A DNA stretch of 64,000 nt from Petrolisthes cinctipes (lineage: Eukaryota > Arthropoda > Malacostraca > Decapoda > Porcellanidae). A program made the position numbers and the translations under genes. Positions 1 to 9,170 of the stretch are shown here, one piece after another; position 1 is the stretch's first letter, and the number at the start of each line of letters is the position of its first letter. The notes beneath the pieces were generated by a model. That model was not told where the DNA came from. It was given only the letters and a program-made list of their open reading frames with translations, and ran no database searches. The stretch lies in contig JAWQEG010001306.1 of NCBI GenBank assembly GCA_033782935.1, forward strand, positions 1-64,000, written 5' to 3'.

Positions 1-242
1 ACACATCACCAACATCGTCAGGATACCCACCACACCTCCAACACCTACTGACCCGCCACAAGCATCTAACATCTTACCCACCACCACTACAACCAACCAA
101 CAACTCAGACGTAGCGCCAGAATCAGAAGCTACCCCCCATCCACCAATCACTAGGCTTCTGATATGGTGGCCCCGCCCACTCCACATACGGAAAACAGAT
201 AAATACCCCTCACCCACTCAGAATCGCCACTTCCTCCTGAAG
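1..242 (+). mobile_element. Possible 3' end of a retroelement (unassigned)
   Basis: A frame open from base 2 ends at a TAG at 152-154. It is rich in Thr and Pro and closes with a basic stretch containing [12 protein letters not shown], which resembles the basic tails at the C-termini of some retroelement polyproteins. No catalytic domain is inside the window, so the family cannot be named. The bases after the stop run into a hammerhead-like core at 237-265. This is a weak call resting on composition and position; it could also be ordinary intergenic DNA. Confidence 0.25.
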
Positions 243-265
243 ATGTCCAATGTACTGGACGAAAC
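237..265 (+). other. Hammerhead-ribozyme-like core (degenerate)
   Basis: CTGA at 237-240 is followed by AGAT, then a perfect 5-bp stem GTCCA (245-249) with TGGAC (256-260) around a 6-nt loop, then GAAAC at 261-265. This follows the hammerhead order CUGANGA, stem II, GAAA, but there is one base too many between A9 and stem II, and I could not identify stems I and III. Hammerhead motifs are known from Penelope-like elements and other retroelements. If real, this copy is probably decayed. Confidence 0.22.
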
Positions 266-415
266 GTCGACCTCCCCCAACAACTCAACATTTGCCTCAC
301 TTATCCACCATCTAAGTGAAGACTTAAGAAAAACAGTAAGAGATATTGAAAATATAAATAATAAACTCATTAATGCAGAACAAGCCATTTCCTTCAACCT
401 CGTTTGTTTGAAAGA

Positions 416-538
<123 letters not shown>

Positions 539-664
539 TATGTATGTTTGTGTAATATATATATATTATGATAAAACACACATATATACACACACACCTC
601 ACGGAGACTCTAATATTGAGACTATTGTAACAGTATACATTGTTAAGAGGCTATTACACTGTAG

Positions 665-770
665 GTACATTGGAGTACCTTGATTCCTCCAAAGTATGCC
701 AGGAAACAGAACCAGGTTAACATAAATAATGATGGCCTGTTGCTGGAAATTGTTTAAAGGCATCATTAAC
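665..770 (+). repeat. Fold-back dispersed repeat, copy 1
   Basis: This is one of three related imperfect palindromes of about 110 bp. The left arm contains ATTCCTCCAAAGTATGCC followed by AGGAAACAG, and the right arm contains CTGTTGCTGG followed by a decayed complement. It lies downstream of the host gene's visible exons. It resembles a short MITE or fold-back element. No transposase is visible and the ends are not precisely defined. A partial relative may lie at about 825-865. Confidence 0.5.
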
Positions 771-905
771 TTTAAGGTTACCATAAAACAAGGTGAGAAT
801 GTTGTGAGTATTAGAATCACTGAGATGATTTGTTTCCTGGGATAGTTTGTGGTAATTAGTAGCCTTCTAATTCACCCATTATAAATAATGCCTTTATAGA
901 GGTAT

Positions 906-1018
906 TACTGGAGCAACTAATTCCTCCAAAGCATTCCAAGCAACAGGATATTCGTATATTTGTTCACCAGGTCCTGTTTCTTGACATTCTTTGAAGGAAT
1001 GAAGGCACTCCAATGTAC
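906..1018 (-). repeat. Fold-back dispersed repeat, copy 2 (inverted)
   Basis: Same family as the repeat at 665-770, in the opposite orientation. It starts at TACTGGAGCAACTAATTCC and ends near CACTCCAATGTA, whose reverse complement TACATTGGAGTG matches the start of copy 1. The two arms pair with each other with mismatches. Confidence 0.5.
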
Positions 1019-1214
1019 CACAAGTGTAAAACTCCCTTTCTTACCTTGGTGTTACGTGCTTATTTTTCTTATATTGATAATTACATGATAGTTGTCAATA
1101 ACTTTTCATTCAATATTAATGCTATAAAATTCCTTGTCTGACATCCAATATAATACTAATATAGTATATAATTTAATTAAATAATATAAATATAAGTTGA
1201 TGGATTAGACTAAC

Positions 1215-2114
1215 CGGTGTTGCAGAAGTTGATGGTTGCACATTGCTCAACATCATCTGGACACTTGACTGTCAGTTGAAGTTGTGGGAACTCTGGTAAG
1301 TTAAAGGGACACATGTGATCCATCAACTTCTGGTTCTCCTCCTCATCATCATTGTTAGTCGACAACTCCACCCAACACTCTCCTCTCTGAAAAAAATAAC
1401 ACACATCATTATTATATTAATCTGGCAATAGTTAGGTTAGGATACTGTAGGTTAGATTAAGTTACTGCAGGTTAGGTTAGGTTTGATTAGGATTGGTTAG
1501 GTTAAGTTACTTTAGGCTAGGTTACGGCAGGTTAGATTAGGTTAGATCAGGTTTGGTTAAGTTAGGTTAGAGTTGGCTAGGTTATGTTAAGTCAGGTTAT
1601 GGTAATAATTGTCATGATTTTATCTGTATGCATTGTTAATAAAGAGAACAACTGACCTTCTTCTTGAGATAATCAGGTTGTTTATACCACTTGAAGCTGG
1701 TGAATGACAATGGGTAGGTAATCTTCAAGAAGGTGTTGTAATAAAGATGCCAACACCCAACACGAAGCTTGAAAAAGTCTTGAAGTGCCAGCTTGGTGGT
1801 GACGTACGGTCCTGTGATGGTTTTGACACTGGAAAGATCATCTTCACTAGTACAGGAACACTTGATGTTGACTTGGTTATGAGGTCCGGTAATGTGCTCA
1901 ATGTCAAATGTTGCCAGAGTTTGTTTATCGTCTTGCTTCATGATGTGGAGACTTGTCCCCCACGTGGTATTATTATCAGGTGGAGGCAACAACTGAAACC
2001 TAGCCTCCATGACACCTTCACCGATTTTGTTCATCTCTAATGGTTGTTGAGACACCATGGATGACTGGTTGTAGCCGGGACATTCTGGTGAGAGAGGAAA
2101 GTTGTTAGTGATGT

Positions 2115-2197
<83 letters not shown>

Positions 2198-3110
2198 GGG
2201 GTAATAGTGGATTATTATTTATATCAACATTTCTGCTCCATCTCTCCATTCTTCTCACTCTCATTTCCTTCATTCTTTTCTCCTTCCCTCCTTCATTCCC
2301 TCCCTACTTCCTTCCTTCCCTATCTCCTTCTCTCCAATTTTCTCATTTTTTCCTCCTTCCTTCCTTTCTTCCTTCCTTCCTTTCATTTTTTTCCTCCTTC
2401 TCTCCATTCTTCTCTCCTTTCCTCCTTCATTCTCTACCCTCGTACTTTCTCTTCTCATTACCCCTCTAACATTACCCCTCTTCTCTTGTCTCCCTTCCAC
2501 CTCCTTCTACTCCTTCATATTTTACCTTCCTTTCCTTCTTATTCCCTTTACTTCACCTCCTCCATACACTATCTATTCCTCTCTTTTCCTTCTCTTCCTT
2601 AATACTCTGTCCTTTCCTGTCTCTTATACATTAGAGCACCTTGACTCCTCCAAAGTATGCCAGGAAACAGCAGGACCATATCAACAGAAGTAATGGTTAT
2701 CTGTTGCTTGGAATAGTTTGGAGGAATCAGTTGCTCCAGATTTACCACCAACGCTGTAACTTGGAGGACAATATTTTTGGGTAATTTTAATCAATAATAT
2801 CTCAATCGTATTTGTCTACTTGTACAGTACATTGTTTGGGTATTATACACTATATGGTTATTACTACACTATTTATCACAACACTGTCTGTATGTCTGTC
2901 TGTCACACATACACGCACACACACACACACATACCCTTCTTCCTTCCTCTCTATTTTTTGCACACACACACACACGCACACACACACAAATAGTAACAAA
3001 CAATAATGACCAAACTTACCAGTACGTATACCAGCATCAACAGGTGGTGTGAGAGCCAACACCATCACCACCATCATCACCATCATCAGTATTACACTCC
3101 GTCCACACAT
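1215..3110 (-). CDS. Spliced gene for an unrecognised secreted protein (5' part, three coding exons)
   Basis: Three minus-strand exons join without a frame break. Exon 1 is 3110-3020, starting at ATG, with donor GTAAGT and phase 1. Exon 2 is 2084-1657, with acceptor CTCTCACCAG, donor GTCAGT and phase 0. Exon 3 is 1386-1215, with acceptor TTTTTTCAG, donor GTTAGT and phase 1. Introns are 2085-3019 and 1387-1656. The 691 coding bases give 230 residues, and the rest lies left of the window. Residues 1-26 look like a signal peptide: a hydrophobic run of Met, Val and Leu ending at PPVDA, with likely cleavage after Ala. The mature part begins GIRT, then ECPGYNQSS, and contains about eight cysteines, including CSC, GECW and KCPDD, so an extracellular disulphide-bonded fold is likely. 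One N-glycosylation sequon (NNTT) and an acidic stretch (DDEEEN) are visible. I do not recognise a family, so no function is proposed. The 5' side runs directly into a minisatellite. Confidence 0.72.
1431..1605 (-). repeat. Degenerate TTAGG-type repeats in intron 2
   Basis: The tract is built from GGTTAGGTTAGG-like units with frequent TTAAGTTA and GATTAGG variants. TTAGG is the ancestral arthropod telomere motif, and short degenerate interstitial tracts of it are common in insect and crustacean DNA. Here it fills most of the intron between exons 2 and 3 of the secreted-protein gene. Confidence 0.7.
2115..2195. repeat. (CT)n microsatellite
   Basis: A pure CT tract about 30 bases from the acceptor of intron 1 of the minus-strand gene. 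On the transcribed strand it reads (GA)n, so it is not a polypyrimidine tract for that acceptor. Serine-leucine and arginine-glutamate frames here are artefacts. Confidence 0.96.
2196..2620. repeat. CT-rich low-complexity region
   Basis: Strongly strand-asymmetric pyrimidine-rich DNA with CCTT, TTCC and CTCC runs, inside intron 1 of the host gene. Long open frames on both strands follow from the composition and show no protein features. Confidence 0.85.
2627..2739 (+). repeat. Fold-back dispersed repeat, copy 3
   Basis: The best-preserved hairpin of the family. The left arm GACTCCTCCAAAGTATGCC continues as AGGAAACAGCAGG. The right arm CTGTTGCTTGGAATAG continues as TTTGGAGGAATCAG. The arms pair with few mismatches around a loop of about 25 bases. 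It lies in intron 1 of the host gene. Confidence 0.55.
2905..2992. repeat. (AC)n microsatellites
   Basis: Two (AC)n runs (about 2905-2930 and 2961-2988) separated by a short pyrimidine-rich spacer, within intron 1 just downstream of exon 1 of the minus-strand gene. Confidence 0.9.
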
Positions 3111-3179
3111 GATGTCTGTAATATAACAATAATACTATAGCCTCTGTACACACACACACACACACTACCCTATCATTGT

Positions 3180-3210
<31 letters not shown>

Positions 3211-3419
3211 CCTATCATTGTACACACACATGATGTCTGTAATATAACAATAACAATAACCTCTGTACACACACACACACACACACACACACTACCCTAT
3301 CATTGTACACACACACACACACTACCCTATCATTGTACACACATACACACACAAACACACACTACCCTATCATTGTACACGCACATGATGTCTGTAATAT
3401 AACAATAACAATAACCTCT

Positions 3420-3453
<34 letters not shown>
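3104..3453. repeat. Minisatellite of (AC)n plus a start-codon-proximal segment
   Basis: The unit has a segment ACACATGATGTCTGTAATAT, then ACAATAA and CTCTGTAC, then (AC)n, then ACTACCCTATCATTGTAC. Copies of the unique part start near 3105, 3226 and 3382, a period of about 120-156 bases set by the AC run lengths. The first copy overlaps the ATG of the host gene (CAT at 3108-3110), so the start-codon region itself is the repeated element. The array is interrupted at 3453/3454 by a LINE and resumes at 4921. Confidence 0.85.
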
Positions 3454-3456
<3 letters not shown>

Positions 3457-4380
3457 TGTGTTGTTGCGTGGCTTGCGGACTTCCTCGCAAACCGGCGACA
3501 GGCAGTCCGCCTCCAGGGTGTCACCTCAACCTTCCTCCCCCAGACGTGTGGAGTGCCCCAGGGAACCAGGATCGGGCCTTTATGTTTCTTAGTTCTAATC
3601 AATGACGCCCTCCAAGACACGCCCCACCGTTGGAAGTACGTCGACGACTCCACCTTCGCAGCTGCCATCAACAACAACAAACAAGACTACATAGCATTGC
3701 AGACGACCCTTAACAGCTTCCTCGACTGGACAACTGACAACCACGCCACCATCAACATCAAGAAGACCGTAGTCATTCATTTTGACCTCGCCACCACCCC
3801 CACCCCACCCCCTGTCCTTACTCTGGGAGACCACGTCCTGGAAGTCGTCCCCACAGCTAAACTTCTCGGCATCACAATTGATAGAAAACTCTCCTGGGAC
3901 CAACATGTTGACACACTCACACAAGTCTCCTCTTTCCGACTTTATATGTTACGCCGCCTTAAATCATTAGGTCTGCCCACACATGAGCTTACAAACATCT
4001 ACAATACCTTTATTCTTCCTAAACTCACTTATGCTTCTCCTTCCTGGTCATCCAGTCTCAACACTACTCAACACAACAAACTTGAAAAAATACAGAAAAG
4101 AGCAGTTAGGATCATCCTTGGTACCACATATGCAGGATACAGTAACGCACTAATCACCCTCGGCCTTAAGCCACTAAACACCCATTACACCAATAGCCTC
4201 CTCCACTTCGGCCAACAGCTCCTCAACAACCCTTGTCACCGTCACCTCCTCCCTCCTCCCGCCCCACCCCCCCGTCGCTCCATGCGTACTCACAACAAGC
4301 TGGTGCCCATACGCTCCAGAACTGACCGCCACAAAAACAGCCCAGTTCCAACCATAGTTAGTCTTATCAACAATAATTAA
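3454..4380 (+). pseudogene. C-terminal half of a LINE reverse transcriptase
   Basis: An open frame with no start codon of its own, about 308 residues, beginning in mid-domain. Visible in order are WLADFLANRRQ (region before motif B), GVPQGTRIGPL (motif B), YVDDS (catalytic motif C, with Val where Ala is usual), LLGITIDRKLSW (motif D/E region) and LEKIQKRAVRIILG (a conserved thumb-side sequence of Jockey/CR1-type LINEs). It ends in a proline-rich tail. The endonuclease and the first Asp of the active site (motif A) are missing, so the copy cannot move by itself. The retained part shows no stop or frameshift, which suggests a fairly young insertion. Confidence 0.88.
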
Positions 4381-4861
4381 TGTCTCTTTTAACTGGACCA
4401 GTTTTGTAAATGTTTATGCTTTACTACAATCCTGTTACTCTTTTATAATCAACTTTATCAGATTTAAACAATGTTAGTTTCTTTTATGTTTCTTGTACTG
4501 ATGCTAGTCACGTCATTTCATATATATATTTTTTTTTTATACCTAATTTTTACCATATTGCACCAAGGTTTACAATTTTACTCTTTTACATTACCTTTTT
4601 AACTTTTATGTTTCTGTACTGATGCTAGTCATTACTTCATGTTTCTTATACCTAATTTTTACTTTACTGTACCAAAGATTGCAATTTTACTTCTTACATT
4701 ACCTTTTAACTTTTCTATTTTTATACATGTAATGACATTATAACTGTATTTTACCCTTTTAACTTTTCTATTTTATACATGTAATGACTTTATAACTGTA
4801 TTTTACCCTTTTTAACTTTTCTATTATTTATACTTGCAATGACACTAGAACTGTATTTTTT

Positions 4862-4876
4862 CAGCCAGTTTGGCTG
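4862..4876 (+). promoter_or_regulatory. 3'-terminal hairpin of the truncated LINE
   Basis: CAGCCA and TGGCTG form a perfect 6-bp stem with a 3-nt loop, 20 bases before the (TTA)n tail. In several LINE clades a 3' stem-loop is bound by the element's own reverse transcriptase to start reverse transcription. That role is inferred here. Confidence 0.45.
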
Positions 4877-4920
4877 CCAAAGAAATAAACCGTTTATTAT
4901 TATTATTATTATTATTATTA

Positions 4921-4930
4921 CCCTATCATT

Positions 4931-4964
<34 letters not shown>

Positions 4965-5007
4965 CCCTATCATTGTACACACACACGCACACACACTACC
5001 CTATCAT

Positions 5008-5038
<31 letters not shown>

Positions 5039-5100
5039 TACCATATCAATGTACACACACACACACCACCACCCTATCATTGTACACACATACATTGTAC
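4921..5100. repeat. Minisatellite continued after the LINE insertion
   Basis: Five units of CCCTATCATTGTAC (with CCATATCAATGTAC and similar variants) plus (AC)n. They continue the array that stops at 3453. Confidence 0.88.
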
Positions 5101-5176
5101 TCCAGCAGTCTCCTGCTGCCTTGTCTATACGTTATCCCCCTAAGAAGACAAGGAGCTCCACGAAGAAGTAGTCACA
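5101..5176. other. Short unassigned spacer
   Basis: About 75 bases of complex sequence between the AC-rich minisatellite and the trinucleotide array. I see no gene or motif in it. Confidence 0.5.
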
Positions 5177-5517
<341 letters not shown>

Positions 5518-5579
5518 TTCATATATAATGATACCTCCACCCTGTGTTTATTTATAAATGTGGGCTCCACAAATTGGAG

Positions 5580-5610
5580 GTTAGTAGCCCCAACTCTGGT
5601 CGCTACTAAC
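5580..5610 (-). promoter_or_regulatory. 3' UTR hairpin of the minus-strand element
   Basis: GTTAGTAGC (5580-5588) and GCTACTAAC (5602-5610) are exact complements around a 13-nt loop, about 75 bases downstream of the stop codon and about 65 bases before the trinucleotide array. It may be a recognition structure for reverse transcription (inference). Confidence 0.4.
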
Positions 5611-5686
5611 TGTGGCATCCAACCATCGTAATACTACTTATATACACAATTACTAATACTATAATCTTATATATCTACTCCTTAAA

Positions 5687-8600
5687 TTACACCTCCCTCC
5701 TGTCTACACTGATGTCACTTTCCACCACTGTGACCTCGTAGTCCAGGTCTGATATGTCTGTGGTGGTGGGGGCGGAGTATCTTGTGCCCCTGAGACACAG
5801 GAGGGCGGACCGCAGCAGGGAAAAGGAGAGACGACATCTCATCCAGGCGACAATGTGACTCCTTGGCTGGTGCTTCTTTTCTGCCATTCTGTCTGCTAAT
5901 CTTGAATAGAAGCACCTGGCCTTGGGACCCATCCCACCGGATGTGGTGAATACCAGGGGAGTGAAGCTGCCCTGATCCACATGTTGGATTCTCTCCCCAT
6001 AGGCTCTTATCTTCTCCTGCTCGTTCCTCTGGTGGGCGGCTTCCAGGGAGAGCTGACGGTGACAAGAGGCCATCGGGTCAAAGATACGTATATCCATGAA
6101 GGCTCTCTGTCCTCTCGTCCAAAAACCACGAGCACTTACGTCAACTCGAGCCTCGTTGGTGGTGTTGGCTGTCCTGTAACGCAGGTGTTCACCGTCCAGG
6201 GGGAGAAGAGTTGGTTCAGTGGAGACGTCATGACACACTTCCCTGAGCATATTGGCTGTCAAGTCCCTCACTTCATCATGCCTGATACACACAAATCCAC
6301 CCTTTTTGCATGTCATGGTGTGGTTAACATCATTTGGGGATCCACACACACAGGTGTTAGGAATTCTCTCCACTGGCCAGCCATACCTCAAAGCAACGGC
6401 GTCAACAAATTCTTGTTTGTTAAGGCTGAAGCCCTTTGCTTTAATAGGTAATGACGTTAGCCAGTTAGATGCTCCCGTTTCCTGTGCTGTGTAAACTTTC
6501 CTGGTGGTATCTGCGGGCAAGACGCTTATCAGATGTTCTAAGTCATTCTTTTGTGCCTGCTGTCTGTCCATTGAGATCTGTTTCTTATGTTGATTGACCG
6601 CACTGAAGTCAATTTCCCCATGTACATCCTGAGCAATGATTTTATCTGTGAGGGACCCGGTAAGGCTGATGGAGTTGAGGTTTTCCATTCCAGCCAGCCT
6701 CTCAGGGGATGTGATCCCCATCCCACCTAGTCTTGGTGGCAATGCAAGCAGCCTCCTCTCCTCATCTCCCAGGGTGTGGGATCTGATTAGCGCTGGTATG
6801 AGGGTGTCTCTAATAGAGTTCTCCAGCGGTCTGAGAAGAGGGCTGATGCCTGGGATGGTTCGCATGACGAATCTCCATTGATGTTGCAGGCCGTGTGTGT
6901 ATGCTGAGTAGGCTGCGTGTGGCTCTGTCCTAGCGATGTCAGCTAGAACTTCCACCTCTTTCACCCACTTCAACACTTTCTCCTCAATGTACTCCTTCTT
7001 AAACTCCTCTGTTCCAATAACTGCACCCAAATGTCGCTGTCCTTCTTTTGTGATACTTACCCCACTACCATTGAAGATTTCCACTCCAAGGTTATATAGT
7101 TCAGGTTTAACAATAAGGACGGACTTGGCGGCATTTGGTGTGTATCCAATTGTGGGGCCATTTTCATTCACAAGGTCCCACCAACCCTTTAAGTCTGTAA
7201 TTTTACCTGCCCCTGATAAGTCGTCTGCATACGCCACTTGCTTCACATTTGTCTTTCCAAATACAATTTTATCTTGGAGCACAGATAAGCCAATGGCGTA
7301 CATAGCCATGGCCACAGGGTCACCTTGTGTTGTTCCTTCTAATGATTCTACTACTTTAACACTATTATTATTTCTATTATTTATATACATGTTTGATGGT
7401 TCCTTATATGTGTTTTTCACATACATTGCCAGTGAGGGACACTTAATGTTGATATTGTGAAGCATGGTTTTTCTGTTTATTGTGTTAAATGCATTTTTAG
7501 CATCAACTAAAAGCACAGCTTCACATTCATCCTGGCTAAATATCTCCCTCATTGCATGGATGGCCGCTTCCCCACCTGCCTGCTGCCCTGCACACACCTG
7601 TAAATTCCCTGCTGCACTTCTCACATCCTCTTTGACCACTGCCATGATACATTTCCCAATTATACGTCGGAGTACTTCTCCTACTCCAATGGGTCTGCAT
7701 CCTGGCTTCTTGTCAAGAGGGATAAGACGGCAGGCAGTCAGGGCTTCAATATGGTGACAGTTGGTGGTGGCAAGTTTTCTAGTTAATGCTGCCATGGTGT
7801 TACGCAAGTCACCAGCAGCATTACCACAGAGAGTGCTGCTCAGCAGGCGGCGCCACCCTCTTGCATCCAGGCCTGAAGGACCAGCACTGCCATGTGTCTG
7901 GAGGGCCTTTTTCCACACCATGTCACCTGTTATCATCTCGTAGATGACATTGTTAGGAGCTTGATGACATCCCTGCAGTCTAAGGCCCACCATCTCGCTG
8001 GGTGGTGGATGTTTTTCCTTCAGCTGAAGGATAGTATCCCTGGTGAGTGGCAACACACCGCCTGTCTCTTCTTCATTTAATGCCCGTAGTGCAGATGCAA
8101 CTTTACCTTGCCGCATCCTGTCGGCAAAGTTACGGGCCTTATTTTCATTCTTTTGATTAAGGGGAAGTCTTGTCGGTCTCTTCTGTATGGCTCTAGCCTC
8201 CTCGAGGAGCTCATCAAGTTTGTTGGTAAGCCATAAATCTACTCTTCTTGTGACTGCTTTCACGTTTTCGCTTGTCTTGGTTCTGTTGTGTGTCCTTTGA
8301 AAGAAGAGTTTTGGCAGCATGAAAAAGATTTTTAGGGCATGCGGTGCAAAGGGAGTGTCTTGAATATATTGATTGAGGAGGATGACCATTTCCTTTGCAA
8401 TTTTTGTCGTAGCTGCACACTTGGGTGGCTCAAAAAGATTGTGTGCAGACCAACCCACAATTTCGAGATAAGTGTTACTGACCCATCTCGTTATTGCCTC
8501 CCCCGTCAGTCCTTTCCATGTAAAAATACCCCTCTCATTTTCTACCACATTAGGGTCTAATTGTGGTGGTTGGGGCGATGGTGGATTGCGCTGTGGTGGT

Positions 8601-8863
8601 TGTGGTGGGGTGTCCGGCACTCTCACCTCATCCTGCCTCCTGTCATGTTGACTCTCGCCCTGGGATTCCTGGCTGTCTTCTTGCTCCTCCTCCTCCCTCT
8701 CCCCGCCCTGGTCACGTCCCAGGGGGTTTTGACAGCCATCGCCCTTTCTACAGTTGATGCATTTTCTGTTTTGCCTGGCACATCTGCAATTCACACACTT
8801 GTGTTCTTCTTTCGTACACTGACAACATTTTCTTCCATCATACAGGTCCGACATTATATGCAA
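5687..8863 (-). CDS. Reverse transcriptase with N-terminal cysteine cluster and C-terminal zinc finger/PD-(D/E)XK-like region
   Basis: An intact 1058-residue frame. Residues 13-45 hold a cysteine cluster (CCQC, CVNCRC, CINC, then GDGC) resembling a CxC or CRC-type zinc cluster, followed by an acidic and proline-rich linker to about 105. Reverse transcriptase motifs follow: LIPLDKKPGCRPIGVGEVLRR (380-400), LLVDAKNAFNTIN (motif A, Asp454), EGTTQGDPVAMAMYA (motif B, 509-523) and AYADD (motif C, 544-548). Then come CVCG(x6)H(x3)C (838-852), RVDV (Asp908), FMDIR (Asp924) and KIRAY (951-955). These fit the zinc knuckle and PD-(D/E)XK nuclease of R2/NeSL/HERO-type site-selective elements, with Arg in place of the catalytic Lys. 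A long family with the GTTQGDP motif is known in invertebrates, but I cannot place this copy in a named clade. A second Met at residue 4 could be the true start. Confidence 0.85.
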   Translation of the reverse strand: MHIMSDLYDGRKCCQCTKEEHKCVNCRCARQNRKCINCRKGDGCQNPLGRDQGGEREEEEQEDSQESQGESQHDRRQDEVRVPDTPPQPPQRNPPSPQPPQLDPNVVENERGIFTWKGLTGEAITRWVSNTYLEIVGWSAHNLFEPPKCAATTKIAKEMVILLNQYIQDTPFAPHALKIFFMLPKLFFQRTHNRTKTSENVKAVTRRVDLWLTNKLDELLEEARAIQKRPTRLPLNQKNENKARNFADRMRQGKVASALRALNEEETGGVLPLTRDTILQLKEKHPPPSEMVGLRLQGCHQAPNNVIYEMITGDMVWKKALQTHGSAGPSGLDARGWRRLLSSTLCGNAAGDLRNTMAALTRKLATTNCHHIEALTACRLIPLDKKPGCRPIGVGEVLRRIIGKCIMAVVKEDVRSAAGNLQVCAGQQAGGEAAIHAMREIFSQDECEAVLLVDAKNAFNTINRKTMLHNINIKCPSLAMYVKNTYKEPSNMYINNRNNNSVKVVESLEGTTQGDPVAMAMYAIGLSVLQDKIVFGKTNVKQVAYADDLSGAGKITDLKGWWDLVNENGPTIGYTPNAAKSVLIVKPELYNLGVEIFNGSGVSITKEGQRHLGAVIGTEEFKKEYIEEKVLKWVKEVEVLADIARTEPHAAYSAYTHGLQHQWRFVMRTIPGISPLLRPLENSIRDTLIPALIRSHTLGDEERRLLALPPRLGGMGITSPERLAGMENLNSISLTGSLTDKIIAQDVHGEIDFSAVNQHKKQISMDRQQAQKNDLEHLISVLPADTTRKVYTAQETGASNWLTSLPIKAKGFSLNKQEFVDAVALRYGWPVERIPNTCVCGSPNDVNHTMTCKKGGFVCIRHDEVRDLTANMLREVCHDVSTEPTLLPLDGEHLRYRTANTTNEARVDVSARGFWTRGQRAFMDIRIFDPMASCHRQLSLEAAHQRNEQEKIRAYGERIQHVDQGSFTPLVFTTSGGMGPKARCFYSRLADRMAEKKHQPRSHIVAWMRCRLSFSLLRSALLCLRGTRYSAPTTTDISDLDYEVTVVESDISVDRREV

Positions 8864-8946
8864 ATCATAATATCATTGTTCAAACAAAGAGTGATCTTGT
8901 GGATCAGACATTACATAAAATCATAGTACAGTATTATTTTCAAACA

Positions 8947-9170
8947 CAGAGAGAGAGAGAGAGAGAGAGAGAGGGAAGGAGGCTATGATGGGGAGGAGAG
9001 AGGAGGCTATGATGGGGGAGGAGGGAAGGAGGATATGGCCGAGAGTGGGTGAGGGCGAAAATGATAGGAAGGAGGGAGGGCGTATATGTTGGGAAGGAGG
9101 GAAGGGGCTATGACGGGAAGGGGAGAATAGGAGAAGGGTGCAGCCGGGGTGGGGGGAAGAGATAGGGATG
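8947..9170. repeat. (GA)n tract and GA-rich low-complexity region
   Basis: (GA)n at about 8947-8974, then purine-rich DNA built from GGAGGGAAGGAGGCTATGAT-like units repeated imperfectly four to five times. This is a degenerate minisatellite with no coding potential. Confidence 0.85.

Larger units (their letters stand above)
3454..4920 (+). mobile_element. 5'-truncated non-LTR retrotransposon (Jockey/CR1-supergroup) with (TTA)n tail
   Basis: The 5' edge is abrupt inside an (AC)n tract. The 3' end consists of an untranslated region, a short hairpin (4862-4876: CAGCCA, loop GTT, TGGCTG), AATAAA at 4884-4889, and a (TTA)n tail to 4920. The host minisatellite motif CCCTATCATTGTAC follows immediately. 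This is the pattern of target-primed reverse transcription with 5' truncation. The 3' UTR contains a 122-bp direct duplication (from 4481 and 4603) and three copies of a unit of about 53 bp (from about 4703, 4757 and 4809). Confidence 0.85.

Noticed and set aside
2102..2602. Ser/Leu/Pro-rich frames on both strands
   Set aside because: Low-complexity CT-rich intron DNA; no stops because of composition.
5981..8560. Several plus-strand frames of 60-174 residues opposite the large minus-strand reverse transcriptase
   Set aside because: They are antisense shadows of an intact, motif-rich gene and show no domains of their own.
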